This document shows positions 1 to 8,269 of a stretch of 64,000 nt of DNA, piece by piece. The first letter of the stretch is position 1; every line of letters starts with the position of its first letter. A model generated the notes under the pieces. It worked only from the letters and a program-made list of their open reading frames with translations, searched no databases and was not told the DNA's origin. Both the position numbers and the translations under genes were made by a program. Origin of the DNA: Anoxybacterium sp963668245. GTDB taxonomy: Bacteria > Bacillota > Clostridia > Peptostreptococcales > Anaerovoracaceae. Location: contig OY764195.2 of NCBI GenBank assembly GCA_963668245.2, positions 1,798,001 to 1,862,000 of the forward strand, given 5' to 3'.

Positions 1-1
1 T

Positions 2-31
2 GAAATGGCAAAGATGCAGAAAGAAGCGTAG
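2..31 (+). CDS. possible 3' end of an upstream gene
   Basis: One plus-strand frame is open from the window edge and ends at a TAG after nine codons (EMAKMQKEA). It may be the C-terminus of a gene lying mostly outside the window. Too short to identify, and it could be chance. Confidence 0.25.
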   Translation, partial: EMAKMQKEA

Positions 32-55
32 GGTAAATGATTCATGTAAAATAAC

Positions 56-622
56 TTATAGCGAAAGAAATTTTTTCATGACAAATGCCAACTCTTCTGG
101 AGTTTCTTTGCAATCTGAATTGAGCCAAGCTTGAATCGTTCCAATAATCCCCGCTTTATAATACTCGAAACGATATTTTAATTCGGTCAGATCCATTTTG
201 CTTAATTCGGAACTCTGGTTTCGAAGTTGCTCACTGAAATCATCATTCCACTTTGCAATAAATTGATCGCAAAGTGGCTGATTGTCGCTAAATTGGGTTA
301 AATAAACTTGATAAAATACGCGATGCTCATAGACAAGACGTAGGAGGCTCAATAGGTTGTCTTCGGTCATATTGTGGTAGGTATTATCAGCCTCTAAATA
401 AAATATTTGGCGAATTTTTTCATCTTGCTCTTTTTCAATGGCTTTCATCAAATCATAAATATCTGTAAAATGGCTATAAAAAGTTGTTCTATTGATATCT
501 GCAACCCTACAAATATCCTGAACCGTAACCTGATTTATTTTTTTTGTTGAAAGCATTTCTAAAAATATTTCTTTGATTCGTTTCTGAGTTTGTTGTGCTC
601 TTTGATTATTTTTTTTATTCAT
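56..622 (-). CDS. TetR-family repressor of the adjacent RND efflux operon
   Basis: A 188-residue TetR-type DNA-binding regulator. The N-terminal helix-turn-helix is seen at about residues 33-52 (TVQDIC...RTTFYSHF), followed by the usual all-helical ligand domain. The start at 622 is chosen because a GGGGAG Shine-Dalgarno (629-634) lies six bases upstream; an in-frame ATG at 643 has no such site. The gene is divergent from the adaptor/permease pair, and the intergenic region holds two perfect ACAACA-N2-TGTTGT palindromes. The inference is that it represses the pump and itself and is released by a pump substrate. The ligand is unknown. Confidence 0.88.
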   Translation of the reverse strand: MNKKNNQRAQQTQKRIKEIFLEMLSTKKINQVTVQDICRVADINRTTFYSHFTDIYDLMKAIEKEQDEKIRQIFYLEADNTYHNMTEDNLLSLLRLVYEHRVFYQVYLTQFSDNQPLCDQFIAKWNDDFSEQLRNQSSELSKMDLTELKYRFEYYKAGIIGTIQAWLNSDCKETPEELAFVMKKFLSL

Positions 623-655
623 CACATACTCCCCATTTTTCATTCGTACATTAAA

Positions 656-669
656 ACAACAGATGTTGT
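656..669. promoter_or_regulatory. TetR operator-like palindrome 1
   Basis: Perfect inverted repeat ACAACA-GA-TGTTGT, close to the 5' end of the tetR transcript. It shares both arms exactly with the palindrome at 728-741, which argues for a true two-site operator. Confidence 0.7.
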
Positions 670-680
670 GTAAATGATGG

Positions 681-710
681 TTGAATTCTACTGGTCATTG
701 TTATTATAAT
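681..710 (+). promoter_or_regulatory. sigma-A promoter of the first RND operon
   Basis: TTGAAT (681-686), an 18-base spacer and TATAAT (705-710) lead to the adaptor gene at 781. On the opposite strand TTGTTG-N17-TATTAT in the same interval could drive tetR, so the two promoters are back to back. Confidence 0.6.
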
Positions 711-727
711 ATAGCAAAGATAAAAAA

Positions 728-741
728 ACAACAACTGTTGT
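728..741. promoter_or_regulatory. TetR operator-like palindrome 2
   Basis: Perfect inverted repeat ACAACA-AC-TGTTGT. It lies just after the predicted start of the efflux transcript and overlaps the -35 region of the candidate tetR promoter, so binding would block both directions. Confidence 0.7.
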
Positions 742-780
742 ATTAATAAAGTGAAAAGGGATTAGAAAAGGAGACAAAAA

Positions 781-1887
781 ATGAATTTGCTAGTATTAAA
801 AAAGAAAAAAACCATTGCAGTGATGATTGTAGTGCTAGTTGTGCTCGTATTTGCGGCTCAATCATTTGCAAAAGAAAACGGCTCTGAGGTTAGTGTCGAC
901 AATACGCTTTCGGTAGATGTTTATACTGCAGCAATGGAAAGTGATATTGGAGCACTCACATATCAAGCGGAATTAGAACCATTAGAAGAAGTTGTGCTAG
1001 GAGCGAAAGCCTCCGGACAAGTTACGAAGGTATTGTTTGAAGATGGGAAGAAAGTTTTAAAGGGACAACCACTGATTTATTTAGATGATGTGGACTTGCA
1101 AAATCAAATGGCAACTGCACAAGTGGATTTAAATCAATTGAAAATAAACTTGAATTCTGCAAAACACGATTATGACACGATTTCGATGCTTTACGATGCT
1201 GGAGCAGTATCCAAAACGGACCTTGATTCAGCAAACCTTTCATATCAGACTGCTTTATCAAATGTATCGTTAAAAGAGTTATCCATCGAAAAAATTCAAA
1301 CAGCGATTGCAGATTGCGTGATTTGTGCAGCCATGGATGGAGAAGCGTCTGGAAAGAATGTTACGATTGGTGAATATGTCAATCCGGGAACAGTTCTTGG
1401 CACAATTAAAAATAACGAAACGATTAAAGCAACTGTAAATTTGATGCAGGATGATTTGGAGCAAATAACGATTGGACAAGCTGTCACTGTTAAAACAGAA
1501 GATGGTGCACAAGATCAATATAAAGGAAGTGTTGTTTCCCTTGCATCTTCAGCCAATAGTGATACACGAGTATTTCCGTGTATTGTTGAGCTGACTAACG
1601 ATGGCAGCCTGCACACGGGTGTCAAGGGCGTTATAGAATTCCCAGGAGAAGTAAATCGTGAGATGCTAGTAATTCCAACTGCTGCATTGATGGGAACGGA
1701 AGGGGAATATCAAGTTTTCGTATTTTCCGATGGTGTTGCACAATCAAAAGATGTTGAAATTGGAACGATGTCTGATAATAAAGTTGAAATTGTAAATGGG
1801 ATTGATGTGGGAGATTTGGTAATTACAACAAATTTAAGTGCACTTCATGATGGTGACTTGGTAAAGGTTTCGGGAGAGGTGTCTTAA
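781..1887 (+). CDS. RND efflux adaptor (membrane fusion protein, HlyD/AcrA type)
   Basis: 368 residues. A signal-anchor helix covers about residues 12-28, followed by the biotinyl-lipoyl-like half motifs near residues 60-105 (LEPLEEVVLGAKASGQV, then FEDGKKVLKGQPL), a coiled-coil hairpin at about 105-165, and a beta-barrel and membrane-proximal part. An AAAGGAGA ribosome site lies about eight bases before the ATG. The adaptor couples the RND permease, whose gene starts one base after this stop codon, to the outside. No outer-membrane channel gene is present, as expected for a monoderm host. Confidence 0.92.
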   Translation: MNLLVLKKKKTIAVMIVVLVVLVFAAQSFAKENGSEVSVDNTLSVDVYTAAMESDIGALTYQAELEPLEEVVLGAKASGQVTKVLFEDGKKVLKGQPLIYLDDVDLQNQMATAQVDLNQLKINLNSAKHDYDTISMLYDAGAVSKTDLDSANLSYQTALSNVSLKELSIEKIQTAIADCVICAAMDGEASGKNVTIGEYVNPGTVLGTIKNNETIKATVNLMQDDLEQITIGQAVTVKTEDGAQDQYKGSVVSLASSANSDTRVFPCIVELTNDGSLHTGVKGVIEFPGEVNREMLVIPTAALMGTEGEYQVFVFSDGVAQSKDVEIGTMSDNKVEIVNGIDVGDLVITTNLSALHDGDLVKVSGEVS

Positions 1888-1888
1888 T

Positions 1889-4800
1889 ATGTTTCTTACA
1901 AGTATCAGTCTAAAACGTCCTATTTTTGCGATTGTAATCGTTGTTGCTATGCTTGCGCTAGGAATCGTCAGTTTTTTAGGCTTGAATATCAATGACCAAC
2001 CAGAAGTAAATATTCCTTATGTAACAATAACCATCACTTTGCCCGGGGCTTCTCCAGACCAAATGGAGTCGAAAGTTACAAAAGAAGTGGAAGAGTCAAT
2101 TGGTCAGTTGTCAGGCGCAAATCACATTACCAGTTCGGTCAATGAAGGATATTCTGTCACGGTTGTAGAATTTGACGATTCAAGAAATACAGAAGAAGCT
2201 TCACAGGATGTGCGAACAAAATTGAGCAGTATCAGAGGCAATTTGCCAGATGATATTTCAGAACCAGTTATCGCCAAAATGGATCTCAATGAACAACCGA
2301 TACTTTCTCTTGCGGTAAGCGGTGAAATTGATCCGGAAGATTTATCAAGATATGTGGATGATACCATTGTACCAGAGCTCAATACAATTAATGGAGTCGG
2401 ATCTGTCAATGCGTATGGATTGCTTGAAAGAGAAATACAGATCAAGGTGGATCGAGATCGATTGGCAGCTTTTCATTTGACGACGGCACAGGTCATAAGT
2501 GCACTGACCAGTGATAACATCGATATTCCAAGTGGTAAAGTGAGCGATGATAATAGAGAAATTACGCTTCGAACGTATAGCAGTATAGGAGATATTGATG
2601 GGTTTGAAGATATTGTAATTACTTCTATTGACGGTGCCGAAATTCATATTGGTGATGTGGCAAAAGTGATAGACGGGTATCAAGATCGAGATAGTATTTC
2701 ATATTATGATGGTACGGAATGTATTGGTATTGACTTACTAAAACAGTCAGGAACCAATACTGTTGAGGTTGCAGATGAAATCAAAGCAAAGGTTGATTCC
2801 ATGAGAGCCTCCATGCCGGCGGGCATTGAATTACATGTTGTGAGCGATAACTCAGAATCCATTCGAGCCTCTGTCAGTAGCGTTGAAGAAACAATGATAG
2901 AAGGATGCATTCTTGCTGTTCTGGTGATTTTCCTCTTTCTGCAGTCCTTTGAAAGTACGCTAATCAGTGCCGTGTCATTACCAACTTCTATTGTCGTCAC
3001 TTTTGCGGCGATGAAGCTGATGGGATTTACATTAAATACAATGAGTTTGATGGCGTTATCTTTATCCGTTGGATTATTAGTGGATGACTCAATCGTTGTT
3101 ATCGAAAATATTGTGAGGCATCTGAACCGTGGCAAGAATCCAAAGGTGGCAGCACAAGAGGCAACCAGTGAAATTAGCCTTGCAGTATTGGCTACTACGC
3201 TTACCATTGTAGCTGTATTTTTACCGATGGCAACCATGAACGGAATTTTAGGGGCGTTCTTTAAAGAGTTTGGTTTAACTATTGCGTTTGCAGTTTTGAT
3301 TTCACTTTTCATATCCTTTACGCTGGTTCCACTGATGTCTGCAAGGTTCTTGAAAAAAGAAGAAAAGATAAATGAGAATACAAGATTTGGAAAATATCAA
3401 AGATGGTTTGAAAAACAGTTTGAAGGATTGACAGAAAAGTACAAGCAGATATTAAATTTTGTATTGGTTCGAAGAAAGAAAACAATCGGGATAACCATGA
3501 TCATATTTGTTTTGAGCTTGGCCTTGATTCCAGTGATGGGCATCAATTTTACACCTAATCAAGACAATGGAACGATTTCTTTGAACGCAGGAATTGATGC
3601 AGGAACAAGTTTAACTGCCGCTTCTGAAAAGGCACAAATGATGGAAGAGAGAGTTCGTCAACTAGAAGAAGTGGAATCAGTCTATACGACAGTTGAAAAT
3701 ACAAAAGTAACCATCACAATCAATTTAGTTGATCTTTCTCATCGAAAACGGAGCTCTGATCAAATTGCTTCAGAGATTAGAAATAATTTAAAAGATATTT
3801 CAGGATTAGACCTGTCTGTGTTGGGATCGGTTAGTATGTCTTCCAGTGGCACAAAAGCATATTCACTTCATTTGCAGAGCGATGACTTTGAACAACTGCT
3901 TTCTTATGCGCAAGAGGCAAAACAAATCCTCGCAAAAACACCTGGTGCTGTGGATGTTGGAATCAGCTATAAAGCTGGGAAACCGGAAAATAGGGTCGTA
4001 GTTGATCGAGAAAAAGCAGCTGACTTGGGTGTTGCTCCAACAAGCATCTCTTCTGCAATTCGAATTCTATATAGTGGTATTACGGTTGGGCAGTATGATG
4101 ATCACGGAGATCGTATTGATGTTACTGTTATGGATGAAGATAGAACTTCTTTAAGCAATGGATTTGAAAATGTCTACGTTACAAGTTCTAGCACAGGAAA
4201 GCTGATTCCAATCAGTCAGGTGACAGACGAGATTTATGGTACTGCATCTTCGGAAATAGCAAGACATGATAAGAAACGAGATATTCAGTTGCAGGCAAAT
4301 TATGTCGGTGTTACATCCTCCGAACTAAACAAAGCCTTTCTCGCGGAGCTGGAAAAGCAGTTGCCATTGCCAGATGGTATCGAAATTGTAGCAGGAAGTG
4401 ATGAAGAATTTATGAAAGAAAGCATGGGCGGAATGGTGCAGGCAATCGTTCTTGGTATTTTGTTTATCTTTCTGATCCTAGCCGCTCAGTTTGAAAGCTG
4501 GCTTGATCCTTTCGTCATCATGTTTTCCCTTCCACTGGCGCTGATTGGAGCGATGGTATCATTATTTATCAGTGGACTGGGGCTGACCATGATTGGATTA
4601 ATTGGTGTGGTATTCTTGATGGGCCTTGTGACCAAAAATGCAATCCTGCTCGTGGATTTTATTAAAAAGCGAAGAGAAGAAGGTCTTGATAGAGGAGAAG
4701 CAATCATCGAGGCTGGTATGATTCGACTCAGACCGATTTTAATGACCACCTTTGCTATGATCTTTGGTATGTTACCATCGGCCATTGCAACGGGAATAGG

Positions 4801-4951
4801 CTCAGAGATGAGGCAACCGATGGCTGTTGCGATTATTGGAGGACTCGTGACCTCTACCATCTTAACCCTTGTCGTAATACCAGTTATTTATACAATTCTT
4901 GATGATTTAAAGTCAAAGATTAAAAAAACAACCAAGAAAGAGGCAGTGTGA
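1889..4951 (+). CDS. RND-family efflux permease (AcrB/HAE1-like)
   Basis: 1020 residues, the normal length for a proton-driven RND transporter: two six-helix repeats, each with a large external loop, starting from an N-terminal helix (ISLKRPIFAIVIVVAML). The proton-relay aspartates are present as D399-D400 in GLLVDDSIVVIEN, and the partner lysine is K916 in VTKNAILLVDF. Translation follows the adaptor by one base, so the two are coexpressed. The substrate cannot be read from sequence; drugs, detergent-like compounds or lipids are typical for the family. It has only family-level similarity to the second pump at 25603-28740. Confidence 0.93.
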   Translation: MFLTSISLKRPIFAIVIVVAMLALGIVSFLGLNINDQPEVNIPYVTITITLPGASPDQMESKVTKEVEESIGQLSGANHITSSVNEGYSVTVVEFDDSRNTEEASQDVRTKLSSIRGNLPDDISEPVIAKMDLNEQPILSLAVSGEIDPEDLSRYVDDTIVPELNTINGVGSVNAYGLLEREIQIKVDRDRLAAFHLTTAQVISALTSDNIDIPSGKVSDDNREITLRTYSSIGDIDGFEDIVITSIDGAEIHIGDVAKVIDGYQDRDSISYYDGTECIGIDLLKQSGTNTVEVADEIKAKVDSMRASMPAGIELHVVSDNSESIRASVSSVEETMIEGCILAVLVIFLFLQSFESTLISAVSLPTSIVVTFAAMKLMGFTLNTMSLMALSLSVGLLVDDSIVVIENIVRHLNRGKNPKVAAQEATSEISLAVLATTLTIVAVFLPMATMNGILGAFFKEFGLTIAFAVLISLFISFTLVPLMSARFLKKEEKINENTRFGKYQRWFEKQFEGLTEKYKQILNFVLVRRKKTIGITMIIFVLSLALIPVMGINFTPNQDNGTISLNAGIDAGTSLTAASEKAQMMEERVRQLEEVESVYTTVENTKVTITINLVDLSHRKRSSDQIASEIRNNLKDISGLDLSVLGSVSMSSSGTKAYSLHLQSDDFEQLLSYAQEAKQILAKTPGAVDVGISYKAGKPENRVVVDREKAADLGVAPTSISSAIRILYSGITVGQYDDHGDRIDVTVMDEDRTSLSNGFENVYVTSSSTGKLIPISQVTDEIYGTASSEIARHDKKRDIQLQANYVGVTSSELNKAFLAELEKQLPLPDGIEIVAGSDEEFMKESMGGMVQAIVLGILFIFLILAAQFESWLDPFVIMFSLPLALIGAMVSLFISGLGLTMIGLIGVVFLMGLVTKNAILLVDFIKKRREEGLDRGEAIIEAGMIRLRPILMTTFAMIFGMLPSAIATGIGSEMRQPMAVAIIGGLVTSTILTLVVIPVIYTILDDLKSKIKKTTKKEAV

Positions 4952-4971
4952 TGTGAAACATCGCACCGCCT
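4941..4971 (-). terminator. hairpin at the end of the RND gene, possible minus-strand terminator
   Basis: A 14-base arm (4941-4954) and its partner (4958-4971) form a strong stem with one mismatch, one G-U pair and a three-base loop. It overlaps the permease stop codon. A T-rich stretch follows only in the minus direction, so it probably terminated the decayed kinase gene. Confidence 0.5.
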
Positions 4972-5281
4972 CCGTTGCCCTTGTAGAAGCGTTCAAATAG
5001 ATTGGGAAGATCTTCATTTTTTTCTTCATCACCATGGATCAAAATCATATCATTACAATCTTGTATTATTTCGATTTGATTCTTAATTGCAATACCCTGC
5101 AACCGATCTACAGAAAGAGGTATCAATTCGCATAGTTGTAATTCTTGAAATTCATAAATCTAAAGATTGGGTTTCTTTTACAAAAGCTGATTCATTAACG
5201 ATTACGTTGTTTTTAAATATTCTCCACTGGATTAAATTCCTTCTAATCATCTGCACAATATTGAGCCAGTAAATTCTAATG
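4955..5281 (-). pseudogene. decayed sensor histidine kinase fragment
   Basis: Minus-strand translation shows two pieces in different frames. From 5280 to 5155 one frame reads through IRRNLIQW and ends in TGA; the next frame runs from about 5162 and carries LIPLSVDRLQG, DMILIHGDEE and then EDLPNLFERFYKGNGGG. The last two are recognisable from histidine-kinase ATPase domains (start of the N-box region and the F-box), but the stretch that should lie between them, with the N and G1 boxes, is missing, as are the G2 box and the histidine-phosphotransfer part. I infer a kinase remnant with a frameshift, an internal deletion and truncation at both ends. It fills the 330-base gap between the efflux operon and the LysR gene; nothing else is seen there. 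Confidence 0.55.
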
Positions 5282-6196
5282 TTATTCTGAATAAAAAGAG
5301 GTCATTTTAGGTTTACTGGTTCGTTTTTTTTGAAATGTCGAAAGAATATAATCAATGAAATATCTGCTTGCCTTCGGAAGGACGTTTTTATTTTTGTAAG
5401 ACAGGGCAATGGTCCTGACTACTTGTGGTTCGATCTTTTTCATCACGATGTTTTGATGACAACGGTGAAGAACAAGTTTTGGTAATATGGAAACACCAAG
5501 ACCTTGCTCCACCATAGACATAATCGTGTAGTCGTCATAGACTTTATACTGGATATTTGGTTGCATATGGTGGGTTTTAAAAAACTCGAGTGGTTCACAA
5601 AGATCTCCCTCATCTAATAGAATATATGGTTCTGAGGAAAGTTCATCCAGTGTTATCATCTGATTGTGAGACAACGGGTGATTAGGAGGGAGAATTGCCA
5701 GCATTTCATCCGTTTCAAGTGGATGAACAATCAAATCCTTCACTGCATCAGGATTAATAAATCCAAAATCAACGCTACCATCGTGAATCCAATTACTGAT
5801 GTTGGTATATTCCCCTTGCTTGATATCAAAGTGAACCTTTGGATATTCTTTTTTAAATCCTTTGATGAGTTCAGGGATCCAATTGCATGATACACTGGAA
5901 AAGGTTCCAATTCGTATGATTCCACTCTCCAATCCCTCTAGTTCTTTCTTTTTTTCAATCAATTCACAATGGGCATGATAAATATTTCTGATAAACGGCA
6001 GAAATTGTTGTCCATCGGGAGTTAATTCGATTCCTTTTCTTGATCTGATAAAAAGTTTTGTTTCTAATTCTTCTTCTAGGGAATGAATCATTTGGCTAAT
6101 GGCAGATTGGGTATAGCCTAATTTTTCTGCAGCTTTACTGAAACTGCCAGTTTCATATGTTTGTACGAAAGCATCATATCGGTTCAAAGGGAACAC
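5282..6196 (-). CDS. LysR-family transcriptional regulator, probably of azlCD
   Basis: 304 residues, standard LysR length. The winged helix-turn-helix occupies about residues 1-60 (GSFSKAAEKLGYTQSAISQ), followed by a periplasmic-binding-protein-like effector domain at about 90-295. It is divergent from azlC across an 81-base gap containing a TAGTAT-N14-ATACTA dyad, so it is the likely activator or repressor of the amino acid exporter. Position, not sequence, supports that target; the effector could be a branched-chain or other hydrophobic amino acid. Confidence 0.9.
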   Translation of the reverse strand: MFPLNRYDAFVQTYETGSFSKAAEKLGYTQSAISQMIHSLEEELETKLFIRSRKGIELTPDGQQFLPFIRNIYHAHCELIEKKKELEGLESGIIRIGTFSSVSCNWIPELIKGFKKEYPKVHFDIKQGEYTNISNWIHDGSVDFGFINPDAVKDLIVHPLETDEMLAILPPNHPLSHNQMITLDELSSEPYILLDEGDLCEPLEFFKTHHMQPNIQYKVYDDYTIMSMVEQGLGVSILPKLVLHRCHQNIVMKKIEPQVVRTIALSYKNKNVLPKASRYFIDYILSTFQKKRTSKPKMTSFYSE

Positions 6197-6219
6197 CTCA
6201 CTATAAGTAAATCTAATAG

Positions 6220-6245
6220 TAGTATTATAAAAATTTGTTATACTA
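6220..6245. promoter_or_regulatory. dyad in the lysR-azlC intergenic region
   Basis: Arms TAGTAT (6220-6225) and ATACTA (6240-6245) are separated by 14 bases between divergent lysR and azlC. This fits the place of a LysR binding site, but the arms are short and AT-rich. Confidence 0.4.
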
Positions 6246-6307
6246 ATGTCAAATGAAATGGTACAATTTTCATATTCGTGAAAAAACTACAGAAAGAAGG
6301 AACGAAT

Positions 6308-7039
6308 TTGACTCGTAAAAAGTATTGGTTTGAAAAGGGAATCAAAGATGGGGTGCCTATTTTCCTGGGTTATTTGGCTGTATCATTTACCCTAGGGATT
6401 GCTGCAAAAAATTACGGTCTGGATGCTATTGAAGGGACGATTATGTCATTATCAAATAATACTTCTGCAGGTGAGTTTGCAGCATTGGGATTGATTGCCT
6501 CTGGTGTAACTTTTAAAGAGATGGCAATCACGCAAGCAATCATCAATCTACGATATTTATTAATGTCTTTTGCACTATCACAAAAGCTAGAAACAAGTAC
6601 TTCTCTACTACAGAGACTGGTTTTAGCTTTTGATGTAACTGATGAAATTTTTGGGTTGTCCATTAGTGTAGCAGGCCGATTAAACCCATATTATACATAT
6701 GGTCTCATTGTGGTATCTATGCCCGGATGGGCACTTGGAACGATGCTCGGTATATTTTCAGGAAGTATCTTGCCAGCAAAATTGCTCAGTGCATTGAGCG
6801 TTGCTCTATATGGTATGTTTATCGCTGTGATTATTCCACCCACAAAAAAGACGAAAATCCTAGGGGGGATTGTTATCGTTTCGATGATTGGGAGTACGAT
6901 TTTTACATATACACCTGTTTTGAATCGGATCTCAGGTGGATTTCGGATTATCATCTTGACCATTGTCATTGCAAGTCTTGCAGCATGGCTATTTCCGATA
7001 GAACAAAAAAAGGAGGGATTGGCACATGTGGAAGCATAG
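6308..7039 (+). CDS. azlC: AzlC-family amino acid exporter, large subunit
   Basis: About 243 residues with several hydrophobic helices and the AzlC opening GVPIFLGYLAVSFTLGIAAK. The TTG at 6308 is preferred because AAGAAGG lies seven bases upstream; an in-frame GTG at 6278 has no ribosome site. AzlC and the small AzlD form a membrane exporter for branched-chain and related amino acids or analogues. Its stop codon lies 14 bases inside the azlD reading frame, so the two are translationally coupled. Confidence 0.88.
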   Translation: MTRKKYWFEKGIKDGVPIFLGYLAVSFTLGIAAKNYGLDAIEGTIMSLSNNTSAGEFAALGLIASGVTFKEMAITQAIINLRYLLMSFALSQKLETSTSLLQRLVLAFDVTDEIFGLSISVAGRLNPYYTYGLIVVSMPGWALGTMLGIFSGSILPAKLLSALSVALYGMFIAVIIPPTKKTKILGGIVIVSMIGSTIFTYTPVLNRISGGFRIIILTIVIASLAAWLFPIEQKKEGLAHVEA

Positions 7040-7334
7040 TGTTTTTGCATATATTTTTGTAATGGCCGTCGTCACGTACTTGATACGAATGATTCCGCTT
7101 GTTTTCTTTCGAAAAGAGATTTCAAATCAATTTGTTCGATCATTTCTTCACTTTGTCCCATATGTAACCTTATCGGTTATGACTTTTCCTGCCATGATTA
7201 CAGCAACCTCCAGTACCATAGCAGCTGGCGTCAGCTTTGTTATTGCAGTTATTTTAGCCTATAAAGGTGCAAATTTATTTCAGGTATCTATCGGGGCTTG
7301 TACTGTGGTTTTCCTTCTAGAATTGTTTCTATAG
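7026..7334 (+). CDS. azlD: AzlD-family exporter, small subunit
   Basis: 102 residues with about four hydrophobic segments, typical of AzlD (VTYLIRMIPLVFFRKEI near the N-terminus). AAAGGAGG lies before the ATG. It overlaps the end of azlC, as is usual for this two-gene exporter. Confidence 0.88.
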   Translation: MWKHSVFAYIFVMAVVTYLIRMIPLVFFRKEISNQFVRSFLHFVPYVTLSVMTFPAMITATSSTIAAGVSFVIAVILAYKGANLFQVSIGACTVVFLLELFL

Positions 7335-7404
7335 GTGGTTTTGGAAGTGTTTCTAGAATCTCCTTAATCATAGGGCTTTTTAATCGACTCGATGATATGA
7401 TTCT

Positions 7405-7434
7405 TAAAAAATGCTGTGGTTTAACCACAGCATT
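7405..7434 (-). terminator. terminator of the molybdate operon
   Basis: A perfect 10-base-pair stem (AATGCTGTGG / CCACAGCATT) with a five-base loop overlaps the modD stop codon and is followed on the minus strand by a run of five T. Confidence 0.85.
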
Positions 7435-8269
7435 GAATATTTACGCCTACATCAATGGGATTTGCATTATATAAACTCGTAGTGACTATTCCATCGATAT
7501 CCATTTTTGTAAATTCGCCAATATTGGATTCATTAATTCCGCCTGCAGCAAGTAGTATTACACGGGGGTATGTTTCCTTTAATTGTGTTGAAATCTGTTT
7601 TAATTGTTCTGACTTCATTTTATCAAATTGTATCCCATCAACTCCAGCCTGGCATAGTAGCTTCGCTTCCTCGAAAGTGGTTGCTTCTACGATAATTCTT
7701 TTCTCTGAGCAAGCTTTTTTTATTTCAGGAATTTTACAAATTAAGCCTTCTAGACCACCAATAAAATTCATATGTTGTTTAAAAATTAAGATAGTTTCAG
7801 AGAGTCCTAAGCGATGCGGTAAGGCGCCTCCGGCTAGGATCGCCTTGATGGATAGTGCCTTTGCCCCAGGGAAAGATTTTCTTGTTGTATAAATAGGCAA
7901 TGAAGAGTTATGAATTCTTACAGATGCAACCATCTTTTCAGTTTTTGTTGCAATGCCACTGCAATGATCAAGTATGTTTTGGCAGACTTTCCAGGCCATA
8001 TGCAAGTTTGATGCATCGCCACTGCCAGAAAGAAGTATATCCCCAGCTTTTACTTTTTGCCCAGAAGGTACAAATGAATCTACGTGGAGGCATAGTCTTT
8101 CAAAGATTTGACAAACTTCTTCCGTGCCACACACAACTGCATCTTCCCTTGTAAAATACGAAATTTTACCGGGCTGTGTTCCAATTCCTAAAGCCCAGCT
8201 TGTAAGATCAAAATAAGGGATATCTTCTCGAATTAATTGATCAATTTCTTGTCCTGTTAAACAAATCAT
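7421..8269 (-). CDS. modD: ModD, molybdenum utilisation protein (QPRTase fold)
   Basis: 282 residues, homologous to nicotinate-nucleotide pyrophosphorylase (NadC) but of the ModD branch found with molybdate transporters. N-terminal half: ICLTGQEIDQLIREDIPYFDLTSWALGIG; barrel half: TRKSFPGAKALSIKA, then GGLEGL and LLAAGGINESNIGEF near the end. GAGGT precedes the start, and the ATGA overlap with the ATPase gene shows coupling. The exact reaction of ModD is not established in general. Confidence 0.88.
   Translation of the reverse strand: MICLTGQEIDQLIREDIPYFDLTSWALGIGTQPGKISYFTREDAVVCGTEEVCQIFERLCLHVDSFVPSGQKVKAGDILLSGSGDASNLHMAWKVCQNILDHCSGIATKTEKMVASVRIHNSSLPIYTTRKSFPGAKALSIKAILAGGALPHRLGLSETILIFKQHMNFIGGLEGLICKIPEIKKACSEKRIIVEATTFEEAKLLCQAGVDGIQFDKMKSEQLKQISTQLKETYPRVILLAAGGINESNIGEFTKMDIDGIVTTSLYNANPIDVGVNIQCCG

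Noticed and set aside
2704..3312. Long minus-strand open frame inside the first RND permease
   Set aside because: Antisense shadow of a strongly coding gene; the product has no recognisable domain and there is no ribosome site.
5087..5272. Plus-strand open frame downstream of the first RND permease
   Set aside because: No ribosome site, no recognisable domain, and it lies antisense to the kinase remnant.
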